From positions 1,289,674 to 1,353,673 of the forward strand of contig NW_003314261.1 in the NCBI RefSeq assembly GCF_000143415.4: a stretch of 64,000 nt of DNA. The letters run 5' to 3'. Of the stretch, positions 24,394 through 35,706 are shown piece by piece. Origin of the DNA: Selaginella moellendorffii (taxonomy: Eukaryota; Streptophyta; Lycopodiopsida; Selaginellales; Selaginellaceae). A program made the position numbers and the translations under genes. The first letter of the stretch is position 1. Each line of letters starts with the position of its first letter. The notes beneath the pieces were generated by a model. That model was not told the DNA's origin. It worked only from the letters and a program-made list of their open reading frames with translations, and searched no databases.

Positions 24394-26010
24394 CGAGACA
24401 TAAATCCCTAAGCCTCAAAGTAGAGCCAAAAGGGTGTCACATGATAGTGGCCAAAGCAAAAGCTAAATGAGCGTAATACATTTGGACCAATAGCTCTGAC
24501 TTGAAAAGTTTAAAGCAAGAGTGGAGCTCCCAACAAAGTGCTTGAAGAATGAGCATGAAGAGATCAATAAGCGAGTCTCTAAAAAAAGGACACAAGAGGA
24601 CCAATACATGACACATGGAAGTGTCAGGACTAAGCCAACATAGACCCGAGATGGACCTGATATGGTGTCCGAGATGGACCTAAGATGAATTTGAGATGGT
24701 GTATGAGATGGAGTTTGAGATGGATGTGAGATGGAGTCTAAGATGAAGTCTGAGATGGACTTTAAAAAGGAATTTGAGATGGACCCAAGATGGAGTTTGA
24801 GATGGACCCAAGATGGAGTTTGAGATGGACCCAAGATGGGGTTCGAGATGGACCCAAGATGGGGTTCGAGATGGAGTCTGAGATGGACTTAAGATGAAGA
24901 TTGAGATGGAGACCAAGACCAGGTCTGAGATGAAGTCCAAGATTGAAACCGAGCCTGAGCTGAATTTGAGTTTGAATCTAAATCCTTGATTGAGTCCAAA
25001 TACTAATATAGGTTGTGGTGTGAAAGCCCAAAGCAATCATCCCTGGAGGGGGGGGCGGGGGGGTTTCCCAAAGTATAGTAGGGAGACTGTGGGGTTTGGA
25101 CTCCATTGGAATGAATTTGGCCAAGAAAGGCCAATGTGACCCAGGGAAGTTACACCTATATGGTAGATGATGATATGACCATTGAAGAGTTTAATGCTAA
25201 AATGAATATGGATGGACAAGTAGAGTAGCTTGGTGAAGTGTTCAAAAGCCAACTCTAGTTCCCCGGGAAATTGAATGGTCGATGTTCCCAATTTAAGTGT
25301 GGGTGGCACTACTTGGATACCTAGTGATGCTCAACAAAACCTTGCTCTAGCCACATAGCTAAGGCACCAAAGGTAGAAGGTGGGGAGAGTACCCATGAGC
25401 CTCGCATAGGGCCATGATGTTCCAAAATGTTGTTCTAGAGTCCCAAACTTTGGAAAGAAAGAGGAGCAACACTTTTGTGTAGTGACCAAGGATACAGTCA
25501 CATGGTGAGGAAGTCTTAGAGGTCAATGGGACTTAATGGTTGGGCCTTTTAACCTCGACTCAATGGCAATGTTGGCGAACACTACCGTAAACAGACTGGG
25601 ATTTAGTGTGGACTAAAGAAAGGATATTGGAGAAGGGTGTTCCCTATGTCTTCGAGCATCTTAGGTGTTTAGATATGGTCAAGGGATGAACACTCATTGA
25701 CAGATGGCCCAGTCCATAGGAGACGGTTTGTGGTACAAGTGGTCTTGAACCACCAATGAGACTAAAGTGAATGGATATGGCCTTAGCATAATAGTTAATA
25801 TGTCAGTGGTACTTTTGGGTGTCTATGTCAGGATCGGACATATGAAGCACTTGGACCAAGTGCAAAGGTAAGTGGTATGGAGGCCATTCACAAGGCTGTT
25901 AAATTCTCAAGTTGGGAATAGGATTTATGGAGGTTGTGAGTGAGACTTTTTCAAGTGGTCAAAGGTGTGGTTAAGTGATTAAAGTGAAATAGAAAATTTA
26001 GTCACTTACA
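24394..26010 (+). repeat. 3' LTR of the older element, degenerate
   Basis: Opens CGAGACATAAATCCCTAAGCC (TG mutated to CG) after a polypurine tract and ends GTCACTTACA. It carries the tandem GAGATGGACCCAAGATGGAG block at about 24650-24930 and the CCCCGGGAAATTGAATGG landmark, with more changes than the later copies. Bases 26011-26161 are AT-rich spacer without a gene. Confidence 0.8.
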
Positions 26011-26161
26011 TATGGATTAATTAGGTACTATTTTATTTTCCTAGCTTCACATATGCACTTGCATATATCTTTGATAAAACACCATCTATGAGGTAATAGG
26101 CTCAAAGCCACTTTAAAAATCTATTCTATTTTTTCTTTTATCAAGCTATACTGTGTATATA

Positions 26162-27949
26162 TGAGACACAAATCCCTAAGCCCCAAAGTGGAGCCAAAAG
26201 GGTGCCATGTGGTAGTGGCCGAAGCAAAAGCCAAACGAGCGTAACACATTTGGACTAAAAGGCTCTGACTTGAAAGGTCGAGAGCGGGAGTGGAACTCCT
26301 AACAAAGTGCTCGAGGAATGAGCACGAAGCGAGCAATAAGTGAGGCTCTAAAAAGGGACTCAAAAAGGACTAACACATGACACGTGGAAGTGTCCGAGAT
26401 GGAGTCCGAGGTGGACCTGAGGTGGAGTCTGAGATGGAGTCCGAGATGGAGTCCAAGAAGGACCCGAGATGGAGTCCAAGATGGAGTCCAAGATGGAGTC
26501 CGAGATGGAGTCCGAGATGGACCCGAGATGGAGTCCGAGATAGAGTCCAAGATGGAGTCTGAGATGGAGTTCGAGATGAAGTCCGAGATGGACCCGAGAT
26601 GGAGTCCGAGATGGACCCGAGATAGAGTCCAAGATGGAGTTCGAGATGGAGTCCGAGATGGACTCGAGATGGAGTCCGAGATAGAGTCCGAGATGGAGTC
26701 TGAGATGGAGTTCGAGATGAAGTCCGAGATGGACCCGAGATGGAGTCCAAGATGGAGTCCGAGATGGACCTGAGATGGAGTCCAAGAAGGACCCGAGATG
26801 GAGTCTGAGGTCGAGACCGAGACTGGGATCGAGACCAGGACCGGAACCGAGACTGAGGCCAAGGCCGAGACCGAGCCCAAGCCCGAGTCCGAGTCCGAGT
26901 CCAAGTCCAAGTCCAAGTCCGAGTCCGAGTCCGAGTCCGAGTTCAAGTGTGAGAGGGTGAAAGCCCAAAGCGTTCATCTCCCAGACCCTGGGGGGTTTGG
27001 TGAGCTCCAAAAGTATAGTAAGGGGGAGGACTGCAGTGGAGCCATTTTGGCCAAAAAAGGCCAGTTTAGCCCAGGAAGGCTATACCCAGTGTTGGGTGAT
27101 GAGCTGCCCACTGGGAAGTCCAAGACTAGAGTGAACATGGACCGACAGGCGGGGTAGCTTGGTGAAGTGTTCAAGAGCCGGTTCTAGTTCCCCCGGGAGA
27201 TCGAATGGTTGATGCTCCCAGTCCAAGTGTGGGTGGCACTACCTACTTGGATACCTGGCGTGGCTCAATCGAACCTCGCTCTAAGCCCATGGCTAGAGCA
27301 CCCAAAGGCGGAAAGCGGGGAGAGTACCCACGAGGCTCGCGTAAGGCCACGGTGTTCCGAAATGCTATCCCAAAGGCCTAGACTGTGGAAAGGAAGAGGA
27401 GTAGTCCTCTGGAGTAGAGACCAAGGATATAGTCGTGTGGCAAGGAAGTCCCAGAGGACTGTGGGACTTAGTGGTCGGGCCTATGGGCCTCGATCCAGTG
27501 GCAGTGTTGGCGAACACGGCCATGGGCAGAAAGGGATTGGGTGGGGACCGGAAAAGGGATATTGGGGAAGGCTATTCCCCATGTCTGTGGGTATCCTAAG
27601 GATGCTAAGGAGTGGATCTGAGATGACCACTCATGGGCGAAAAGCCTAGTCTTGGAGAGACGAGATTGCAATGCAGGTGGTGTTAGACCACTAATATGAC
27701 CAAGGTGAATGAGCGTGGCCTAGCGTAACGGGCTCATATGTCGGTGGTACCTTGGGGTGTCGGTCATGAGATCGGACATGTGGAGCACTTGGACCAAGTG
27801 CAACGGTTGAGTGGCACGGATGCAATTCCTGGGGCTAGCAAGTCCCCAAGTCCGGAATAGGACTTATGGAGGTTGTGAGTGAGACTCCTCCAAGTGGTCG
27901 AAGGTGTAGTTAAGTGACTAAAGTAGAATGGAAAAATTAGTTGCTTACA
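26162..27949 (+). repeat. 5' LTR of the LARD-like element
   Basis: 1788 bases from TGAGACACAAATCCC to TTACA. The R-like middle (26395-26950) is an array of GAGATGGAGTCC-type 12-mers passing into GAGACCGAGACC and GAGTCC 6-mers. About 120 bases of unique sequence with CCAGACCCTGGGGGG follow, then the conserved 3' third. The long Leu/Ser/Gly- or Glu/Ser/Arg-rich frames on both strands come from the array and are not genes. Confidence 0.85.
26395..26950 (+). repeat. 12-bp and 6-bp tandem array inside the LTR
   Basis: Variants of GAGATGGAGTCC and GAGATGGACCC fill 26395-26810; GAGACCGAGACC and GAGTCCGAGTCC hexamers fill 26810-26945. The same two-part array is at 32341-32822 in the 3' LTR, with a different unit number, and in weaker form at 24650-24980. 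Confidence 0.9.
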
Positions 27950-27951
27950 AC

Positions 27952-27964
27952 TTGGTATCGGAGC
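27952..27964 (+). other. Primer-binding site of the LARD-like element
   Basis: TTGGTATCGGAGC, 11 of 12 bases to the initiator-tRNA-Met site TGGTATCAGAGC, two bases after the LTR end TTACA. Confidence 0.85.
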
Positions 27965-30900
27965 TGTTTCTTAATTCGACTTTTATTGGTGCTCAAGTAT
28001 ATCACCACTTGTATTGGAATTGGAAGGTCCTAGGTATGGACCTATCCTCGAGGAGGAGCATGTCAAGAGGACATGGCTCTCCACTCAAGTTCATGCATGA
28101 ACTTGTGCGCAATGTGGTGGATAGAAAATGCCAGTAAGGGAACGACTTTGGGATCTTGGGAACAGTATAAAGGTTTCCTTAGAGAGTTGAGGATGTGATC
28201 CAGATGAGCGTTTAATGCAGCAAACGAGATAATGTAGTTGTGATAAACAAGTATAGTTGGGATCACGGGAAAGAGGTAGACTCCAAAACAATAAAGGAGT
28301 CACAAGATTACCCTCATGTAGTTGAGGCTGGTGCTCATAAATTTGAGACCGGAATTGATGACCGTGGGAGGTCAAATACGGAAAAGGACACAAGTCCTTG
28401 AAATAGTAGCCAAGGCTACCTTTAATAAATGCTGGAACAACCCAAGGAGTTCGGGGTGTACTTAGAGATGAGTTGGTATTCTCATCACATGAATAAGTAG
28501 TCATAAGGGGCAAAGGTTACCCCCAGAGAACAAAATCAAGTGTAAGAGTAACACTTTCAAAATGGTCCTTGTGAGTAGGACATGAATACAAGAAGTTGTA
28601 TTCTAATGGGCTAGCACCTCAAAAGTAGACCTCATGGGTCATCGAATTAGCAAAGTCCAAAAAGTCTGATAACTCTAATAGAGTTAAAGAATAATCCTAA
28701 GGGATTGATGGAAGCATTTGGACTAAGGTGTGTGGTGCCCCATGAAGGAGGGGGAGGATCTTGAGATCCAAGCATGAGAACAATATGTATCTCATTGATG
28801 GCAGAAGGTGCTATGCTAAAGTCGTGGGAAAGAGTTTCCCGGAAGAAAACAACTTTGACACAAAGTTGTGCGTGAACTCTATGGTGCAGTGCTAATGGAT
28901 AATTGGCATAAGAGACAACTATATTAGTCTTGGCAAAAGGACCTAGACATAAGTAAGAAGTGTCATAAAGGTAGGTTCGTGGGGCCAATGGTGTGGAGAC
29001 ACCAAATGTGCTAAGGTGTGATACCTTGAGGTTACGTTGGTGGGTTTATAAAAACCCCTTGCCAAGGGAATCCCAACGGAAATGGGAATGGCATAACCTA
29101 AGTTGGAAGGCATGTGGTAGAGTGTGGTGACCAAAACAATGATGGAGGTGTGGAAGCACCAGCAATGAGTTGTAGGACTTGACAACTATAAGGCAACTAT
29201 GCAAAAGGTGCCAAATAATTAGTTAAACTGGTAGAAGGTAGCTACCCAAGACTTCTTAATGGCATAAGGAAGTTAGATATACCCTTATGGGGGATAAATT
29301 GCTTATGTTGCAATATAGTAAGTTAATGTCGTAAAAGGGAATGCTCATTGTCAAAGAGGCTACCATTTGAGAAATCCAAACACTCTAGAAACCAGGAGGT
29401 GGTGTTTGATGTCACGAGGGCAATAGATAAGGCCCAAGGGACTAAGTCCCTAGCGAATGGTGGATAAAAGGTGCTATCCAAATGTCCAAAGTTGCGAAAA
29501 CAGGAGAAGACAATCTACCCGAATNNNNNNNNNNNNNNNNNNNNNNNNNNNNNNNNNNNNNNNNNNNNNNNNNNNNNNNNNNNNNNNNNNNNNNNNNNNN
29601 NNNNNNNNNNNNNNNNNNNNNNNNTGATAACTTCAAAAAGGGTGGGCCATGGGGCCAAACATGGAGGAGTCCATGCATGATCACGGACTTGTCAAGTGAG
29701 AGGACTTGGCAGTGTGGAGGAACTAGGTTCCTAAGCTGTGATCTGTAGCGCGCTTTAAGTATAAAGTTGGTGCACCGGCGTGGGGAGTCACGCCAGGCAT
29801 CTAGGGTGATGCTGTCCGTAGATGCATATACGGAGGTTGGGTTCGAGTCCCGACCCTGTAGTGCTTGGGTTCGAGTCCCAAATCACTAGGGTGTGGTGAT
29901 GGTTTGGAATATGAGGACACTCATATTTCGGTGGTCATGGACTCTCAATGAGGAGATTAGCTTGGGCACACTGCCAAGCGGGGGATGCCCCGGAGTCGTG
30001 ATGCATGGTTAGATTGCTTAGAGTGAAAGCTTGGCATATCTAACTTGAACACTTTGGTGCAAAGGGCACCAAAGACGTGGTGAATGAGATGGGGACACCC
30101 AGTCTCAATTGCTATGGATCCTTGGACAGAAGGGTTGGCTTGGGCGCACCGCCAAGTGTGGGGGATGCCCCCGGGGTCATAGTCAACAATTTAAAAGGGT
30201 CTGGAAGACCTAGTACCTATTGGCAAGCCCGGTAAGTTGCCAAGGTTAGATCACTAGGTGGTCTTATAGCTAAGCAAAGATAAGGTCCTTGTGAAGTTAA
30301 GGAATAAAGTTCTTAGTTCAGAAAGTTGATTTGAACTGTTGATGATGGTGGGACTTGGTCAAAGTGACCAAGTGGGAAGAACACCTAAGGGAAATGAGCT
30401 ATGTCAATGCGATGGCATAGTAAATTCGAGGAAAATAGTCTCTATAAGAGATCCATGGGAGGGTCTCAAAATTGGGCCGCGGATAGAGCCTACAGTAGAA
30501 AATGTTAAAGAGACGTACTAGGGGTGAACACCCTCTGGACTTTGCAAAGCAAAGTGGTTGCTATGGAACCAAAAGGATACCTCGAGAATGGAGGTAGCAA
30601 TCTTATGTTGCTGGGTGCAACAATCAAGGATAGGAGCAAAAAGACTAGTGGCTAAGAAGGTTAGGTCAATGGAATCTGAGACTACTCGAGAATGAGTAGT
30701 GGAATTGGGTTAGAGAGGGTGTCTCTAACGGGTTTAGCGAGAACTGAACCAATAAAAATGAGCAAACCACCCCAGGTGGTTGAGTGAGTCTCTAGGTTGG
30801 AGAGACTACGCTCCTTAGAGGATGGACAAGGCATGGTGAGCCTTCAGGGTCAAACCATAGACAAATATTGGCTAAGTGCCAAGGATGGAAATACCTGCGG

Positions 30901-30968
30901 ATGTTACTTTATAAAAGGGTTTACCGTTCGATGAGGACATCAAACTTCGTCTATGGGTGGTGGAGTTG
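27965..30968 (+). other. Non-coding internal region of the LARD-like element
   Basis: About 3 kb with no recognisable coding sequence on either strand; longest frames (for example 28091-28513, 140 codons) have no homology I know. The second half aligns with the older element at 22950-24393. It ends with a purine-rich tract GGGTGGTGGAG just before the LTR. Confidence 0.6.
29525..29624. other. Assembly gap, 100 N
   Basis: Exactly 100 Ns, the conventional placeholder for a gap of unknown size. Confidence 0.99.
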
Positions 30969-32107
30969 TGAGACACAAATCCCTAAGCCCCAAAGTGGGG
31001 CCGAAAGGGTGCCACGTGGTAGTGGCTGAAGCAAAAGCCAAACGAGCGTAACACGTTTGGACTAAAAGGCTCCGACTTGAAAGGTCGAGAGCGGGAGTGG
31101 AACTCCCAACAAAGTGCTCGAAGAATGAGCACGAAGCGAGCAATAAGCAAGGCTCTACAAAGGGACTCAAAAAGGACTAACACATGACACGTGGAAGTGT
31201 CCGAGATGGAGTCTCAAAGTTGGGCCGTGGATAGAGCCCACGGTAAAAAATGTTAAAGAGACGTACTAGGGGTGAACACCCTTTGGACTTGGCAAAGCAA
31301 AGTGGTTGCTATGGAACCGAAAAGATACCTCGAGAATGGAGGTAGCAATCCTATGTTGCTGGGTGCAACAATCAAGGATAGGAGCAAAAAGACTAGTGGC
31401 TAAGAAAAGAGCCGTGGGAATCATGGGAAACAATCTAAATGGCAAAGTTAAGCATGGAACACTAATGTGTTGGATGCTAATGGATTGTGAGAAAGGAAGT
31501 GTTCTTCCAAGGATGGATTCCCAATCGCTCCAAGCTAGCAAAGGTGAAAGCTCTAAGGGAGGGAGCGGCCAAGTAGCCAAATGATAAAGCCGTGGGCAAC
31601 CCTAGCACAAATTATGTTAACTGAAACTTAGTGCTCAATGTGGCACGATATTGAAGAGAGGATGATGGTGCCCTCAAGTAAAGGACTTCCTAGGATGGGG
31701 AAGTGGAGTTGCACCATGTGCAACGTAAAGTGTCGGAAACACCTAGGAAATTGACTCTGAGAAGTCAAAATTAAAAGTTCTAAAGTGCAAAGCTTAGGTC
31801 AATGGAATCTGAGACTACTCGAGAATGAGTAGTGGAATTGGGTCAGAGAGGGTGTCTCTAACAGGTTTAGCGAGAACTGAACCAATAAAAACGAGCAAAC
31901 CACCCCAGGTGGTTGAGTGAGTCTCTAGGTTGGAGAGACTATGCTCCTTAGAGGATGGACAAGGCATGGTGAGCCTTCCGGGTCAAACCATAGACAAATA
32001 TTGGCTAGGTGCCAAGGATGGAAATGGTAATACCTGCGGGTGTTACTTTATAAAAGGGTTTACCGTTCGATGAGGACATCAAACTTCGTTTATGGGTGGT
32101 GGAGTTG
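30464..32107 (+). repeat. Tandem duplication of the element's 3' end
   Basis: The segment from GTCTCAAA (30463) through the polypurine tract into the first 240 bases of LTR (30969-31212) is followed at 31212 by another copy of the same internal sequence, which leads into the complete LTR at 32108. The junction shares GTC/TC on both sides. The second copy keeps about 390 bases (31403-31792) that the first copy has lost; the older element also has them. Confidence 0.85.
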
Positions 32108-33816
32108 TGAGACACAAATCCCTAAGCCCCAAAGTGGGGCCGAAAGGGTGCCACGTGGTAGTGGCCAAAGCAAAGGCCAAACGAGCATAACACATTTGGA
32201 CTAAAAGGCTCCAATTTGAAAGGTTGAGAGCGGGAGTGGAACTCCCAACAAAGTGATCGAGGAATGAGCACGAAGCAAGCAATAAGCAAGGCTCTAAAAA
32301 GGGACTCAAAAAGGACTAACACATGACATGTGGAAGTGTCTGAGATGGAGTCCGAGGTGGACCCGAGGTGGAGTCCGAGATGGAGTCCGAGAAGGACTCG
32401 AGATGGAGTCCAAGATGGACCCGAGGTGGAGTCCGAGATAGAGTCCGAGAAGGACCCGAGATGGAGTCCAAGATGGAGTCCAAGATGGAGTCTGAGATGG
32501 AGTCCGAGATGGACCCGAGATAGAGTCCGAGATGGAGTTCGAGATGGAGTCCGAGATGGACCCGAGATGGAGTCCAAGATAGAGTCCGAGATGGAGTCCG
32601 AGATGGAGTCCGAGATGGATCCGAGATGAAGTCTGAGATGGAGTCCGATAAGGACCCGAGATGGAGTCCGAGGTCGAGACCGAGATCGGGACCGAGACCG
32701 AGACCGAAACCGGGACCAAGACCGAGACCGAGACTGAGATCGGGACCGAGACCGAGGCCAAGGCCGAGACCGAGCCCAAACCCGAGTTCGAGTCCGAGTT
32801 CAAGTCCGAGTCCAAGTTCAAGTCTGAGAGGGTGAAAGCCCAAAGCGTTCGTCTCCCAGACCCTGGGGGGTTTGGTGAGCTCCAAAAGTGTAGTAAGGGG
32901 GAGGACTGCAGTGGAGCCATTTTGGCCAGGAAAGGCCAGTTTGGCCCAAGAAGGCTGTACCCAGTGTTGGGTGATGAGCTGCCCACTGGGAAGTCCAAGA
33001 CTAGAGTGAACATGGACCGACAGGCGGGGTAGCTTGGTGAAGTGTTAAGGAGCCGGTTCTAGTTCCCCTAGGAGATCGAATGGTTGATGCTCCCAGTCCA
33101 AGTGTGGGTGGCACTACCTACTTGGATACCTGGCGTGGCTCAATCGAACCCCGCTCTAAGCCCATGGCTAGAGCACCCAAAGGCGGAAAGCGGGGAGAGT
33201 ACCCACAAAGCTCGTGTAAGGCCACGGTGTTCCGAAATATTGTCCCAAAGGCCTAAATTGTGGAAAGGAAGAGGAGTAGTCCTCTGGAGTAGGGACCAAG
33301 GATATAGTCATGTGGCAAGGAAGTCCCAGAGGACTGTGGGACTTAGTGGTCAAGACTATGGGCCTGGATCTAGTGGTAGTGTTGGCGAACACGGCCATGG
33401 GCAGAAAAGGACTAGGTGGGGACCGGAAAAGGGATATTGGGGAAGGCTTATTTGTGGGCATTCTAAGGATGCTAAGGAGTGGATCTGAGATGACCACTCA
33501 TGGGCGAAAGGCCCAGTCTTGGAGAGACGAGATTGCAATGCAGGTGGTGTTAGACCACTAATGTGACCAAGGTGAATGAGCGTGGCTTAGCATAACGGGC
33601 TCATATGTCGGTGGTACCTTGGGGTGTCGGTCATGAGATCGGACATGTGGAGCACTTGGACCAAGTGCAATGGTTGAGTGGCACGGATGCCATTCCTGGG
33701 GCTAGCAAATCCCCAAGTCTAGAATAGAACTTATGGAGGTTGTGAGTGAGACTCCTCCAAGTGGTCGGAGGTGTGGTTAAGTGACTAAAGTAGAATGGAA
33801 AAATTAGTCGCTTACA
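32108..33816 (+). repeat. 3' LTR of the LARD-like element
   Basis: 1709 bases, TGAGACAC to TTACA, aligned with the 5' LTR along its length; the difference in length is mostly in the tandem array (32341-32822). A stretch near 33455 lacks about 14 bases found in the 5' LTR. Confidence 0.85.
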
Positions 33817-33823
33817 GTATAGT

Positions 33824-34696
33824 TGTAGTGCATGTGGTTTTTATCATTTATCATATGGTGATTTACCATAGAATAACCACGAAGCAGAACCTAAACCTTC
33901 TATGTGCCACATGTCACATTCCATGTGTCTAAAGGATAGTGGTGCAAAACCTAAATTTCAAGGCTTTGGGCCATTGAACAAAGAAACAATGCTAAACTCC
34001 TAGCATGGAACCAAGAGCACGGAATGACTTTTGAGCATATAGCCCAAGGAGCAAAGGGATAGGAGCATAGAGTGACTTGGAACAGTCCTAGAGCATCTAA
34101 CATTCCAATGCTAGGACTAGCACACAAAACGGAGCTAAACGGAGTCTGGTGCTATTTCAGCATACTTGTAGCATAACGCAAGGATATAGGGTATAGCCGA
34201 CTAACCTGAGGCATAGACTAGCTCCCGCTTGTATGCCTGTCTTTGTTTTGCATCTGGCTTAGGTCTAAGCCCAAGTTCCATACCATGTTAGTTAGTGGAG
34301 TACCCATATCCTCGCATTAGGCCACCGATATGCTGAAATAGCGCCAGACTCCAGTTGACTTTGTTTTGGGTGTTGGTCCTGGCATTGGGATATTAGATGC
34401 TCTAGAACTGTTCCACATCACTTTGTGCTCCTGTCCCTTCGCTCCTTAGGCTGCATGCTCGGGAGTCGTTCCGTGTTCCAATGCATTGCTCCTTGGTTCT
34501 ATGCTAAGAGTTTGGCACCGTTTCTTCTTTCAATGGCCCAAAGCCTTAAAACTTGGGTTTTACACCATTGTCCTTTGGACATGTGGCATGTGGCATATGG
34601 CATATGACACATGGCTCATGGAAAGTTTAGGTTCTGCTTCGTGGTTATCCTATGGTAAATCACCATAGGATAAAGGTAAAAACCACATGTGCTACA
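33824..34696. mobile_element. Fold-back (palindromic) element related to repeat R
   Basis: Opens TGTAGTGCATGTGGTTTTTA and closes with the near reverse complement ending CATGTGCTACA. The two halves (about 33824-34170 and 34330-34696) match as an inverted repeat around a 150-base centre. The flanks are ATAGT at 33819-33823 and 34697-34701, a 5-bp target duplication as made by LTR-element integrases. Each half matches the TGTAG end of repeat R. No coding sequence. Confidence 0.8.
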
Positions 34697-34701
34697 ATAG
34701 T

Positions 34702-35536
34702 GGTAGATATCAACATTAAAAAGCTTTTGTTTAGGCTAGAATTGACATCACTAATGTAAACATCATATACCACTATATTATGGAAATAACTAAGAAAAAT
34801 GTGCATCCTTTTTCATGACAATTTACTTGAGCGACTTTTTAACTCACATCTCTCCATGACTGCAAATAACTATTGTTGTTTATGTTTGAGGACATTTTTT
34901 AAACTCATTTGGTAATGAATGTGCAAAGGGCTAGCAAGGAAGAGAAAGTAGTGTGAATCTGGTGGGGTGAACATTAACACTTCTCTAAGAGTTGCCAATT
35001 GGCTCTACCACACTCTCAATCTCTTCACAAACATTGCAAAAAGCTCCCTCAAACATCACTCTATGACCTTTTTGTTAAGTTTTATTGTTGTGATCACTAT
35101 GAAATCAATCTTTGAAAGCTAGCAGTTAGTGTTCTAGAATTTGGAAAAATAGCCTACATTAACTGGAATATTCTAAAATATTCTATAATACCAAATAATA
35201 TTCTGTCAAGGTTTTAGCATCAGTAATTGTTAATCAATAATATTTTTTGAAAAATTAATATTTATGATTAATTAAAAATTGAAATCAAATTCTTATTTGT
35301 GCTAATCAAAAATATTTATAGCAGTACTATTTATTAAGTAACAAAGATTGAGCATTTAACTCCTTTTTTAGTTAATTTAAAGAATTTAATTGTTTCAATA
35401 TTAAATTTAGTTTTCTAATAACAAAAAAGTGACACACTCAAAGTTTTTATTGTATTGATATTGACTATAGATTTAGCTTTCTCTTATTTATAATGTACTT
35501 TAAAATAAAATTATTGATAGTATAGAATTTGTTAGT
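34702..35536. other. AT-rich, no gene seen
   Basis: Very AT-rich with no frame of note. It lies just outside the short LTR at 35537 and may be older host or element sequence. Confidence 0.4.
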
Positions 35537-35706
35537 ACATGGAATATGAAAAGAGAATATAGAAAATATGTATATCAATTAGCCCAAAATATAGCTTATA
35601 TATAGGAACAAATAGTCCAGATTGAAACCAATCTAATAATTACCAAAGTCCCACTATGCTAATATTAATATACGGCATCGTAGGCATGCATTTGGATCTC
35701 ATATCA
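35537..35706 (-). repeat. 3' LTR of the split gypsy element
   Basis: Matches 55127-55291 over about 165 bases: both contain ATATCAATTAGCCCAAAA, CTAATATTA and TTGGATCTCATA. On the minus strand it starts TGATATGAGATCC, directly after a polypurine tract (35719-35707, AAGAGGAGGAGA). Confidence 0.75.

Larger units (their letters stand above)
26162..33816 (+). mobile_element. Large non-autonomous LTR retrotransposon (LARD-like)
   Basis: 5' LTR 26162-27949 (TGAGACACAAATCCC ... CGCTTACA or TTGCTTACA), primer-binding site 27952-27964, internal region to 30968, purine-rich tract, then a partial LTR, a duplicated 3' segment and a full 3' LTR 32108-33816. No frame in the internal region resembles gag, protease, RT, RNase H or integrase, so mobility would depend on another element's proteins. 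GTATA lies just outside the 3' LTR (33817-33821) and at 26155-26159, two bases short of the 5' LTR: a possible but imperfect target duplication. A 100-N gap (29525-29624) hides part of the interior. Confidence 0.8.

Noticed and set aside
26395-26810. Regular short direct repeats considered as a CRISPR-like array
   Set aside because: Units are contiguous with no unique spacers, in a plant LTR; simple tandem repeat.
26299-27010. Long Leu/Gly/Ser- and Glu/Ser/Arg-rich frames on both strands, also at 32122-33032 and 21385-21651
   Set aside because: Generated by the 12-bp and 6-bp arrays, open in several frames at once, and located inside LTRs.
28091-28988. Minus-strand frames of 113-140 codons in the LARD-like interior as possible gag
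   Set aside because: No zinc knuckle, protease or other motif, wrong strand relative to the primer site.
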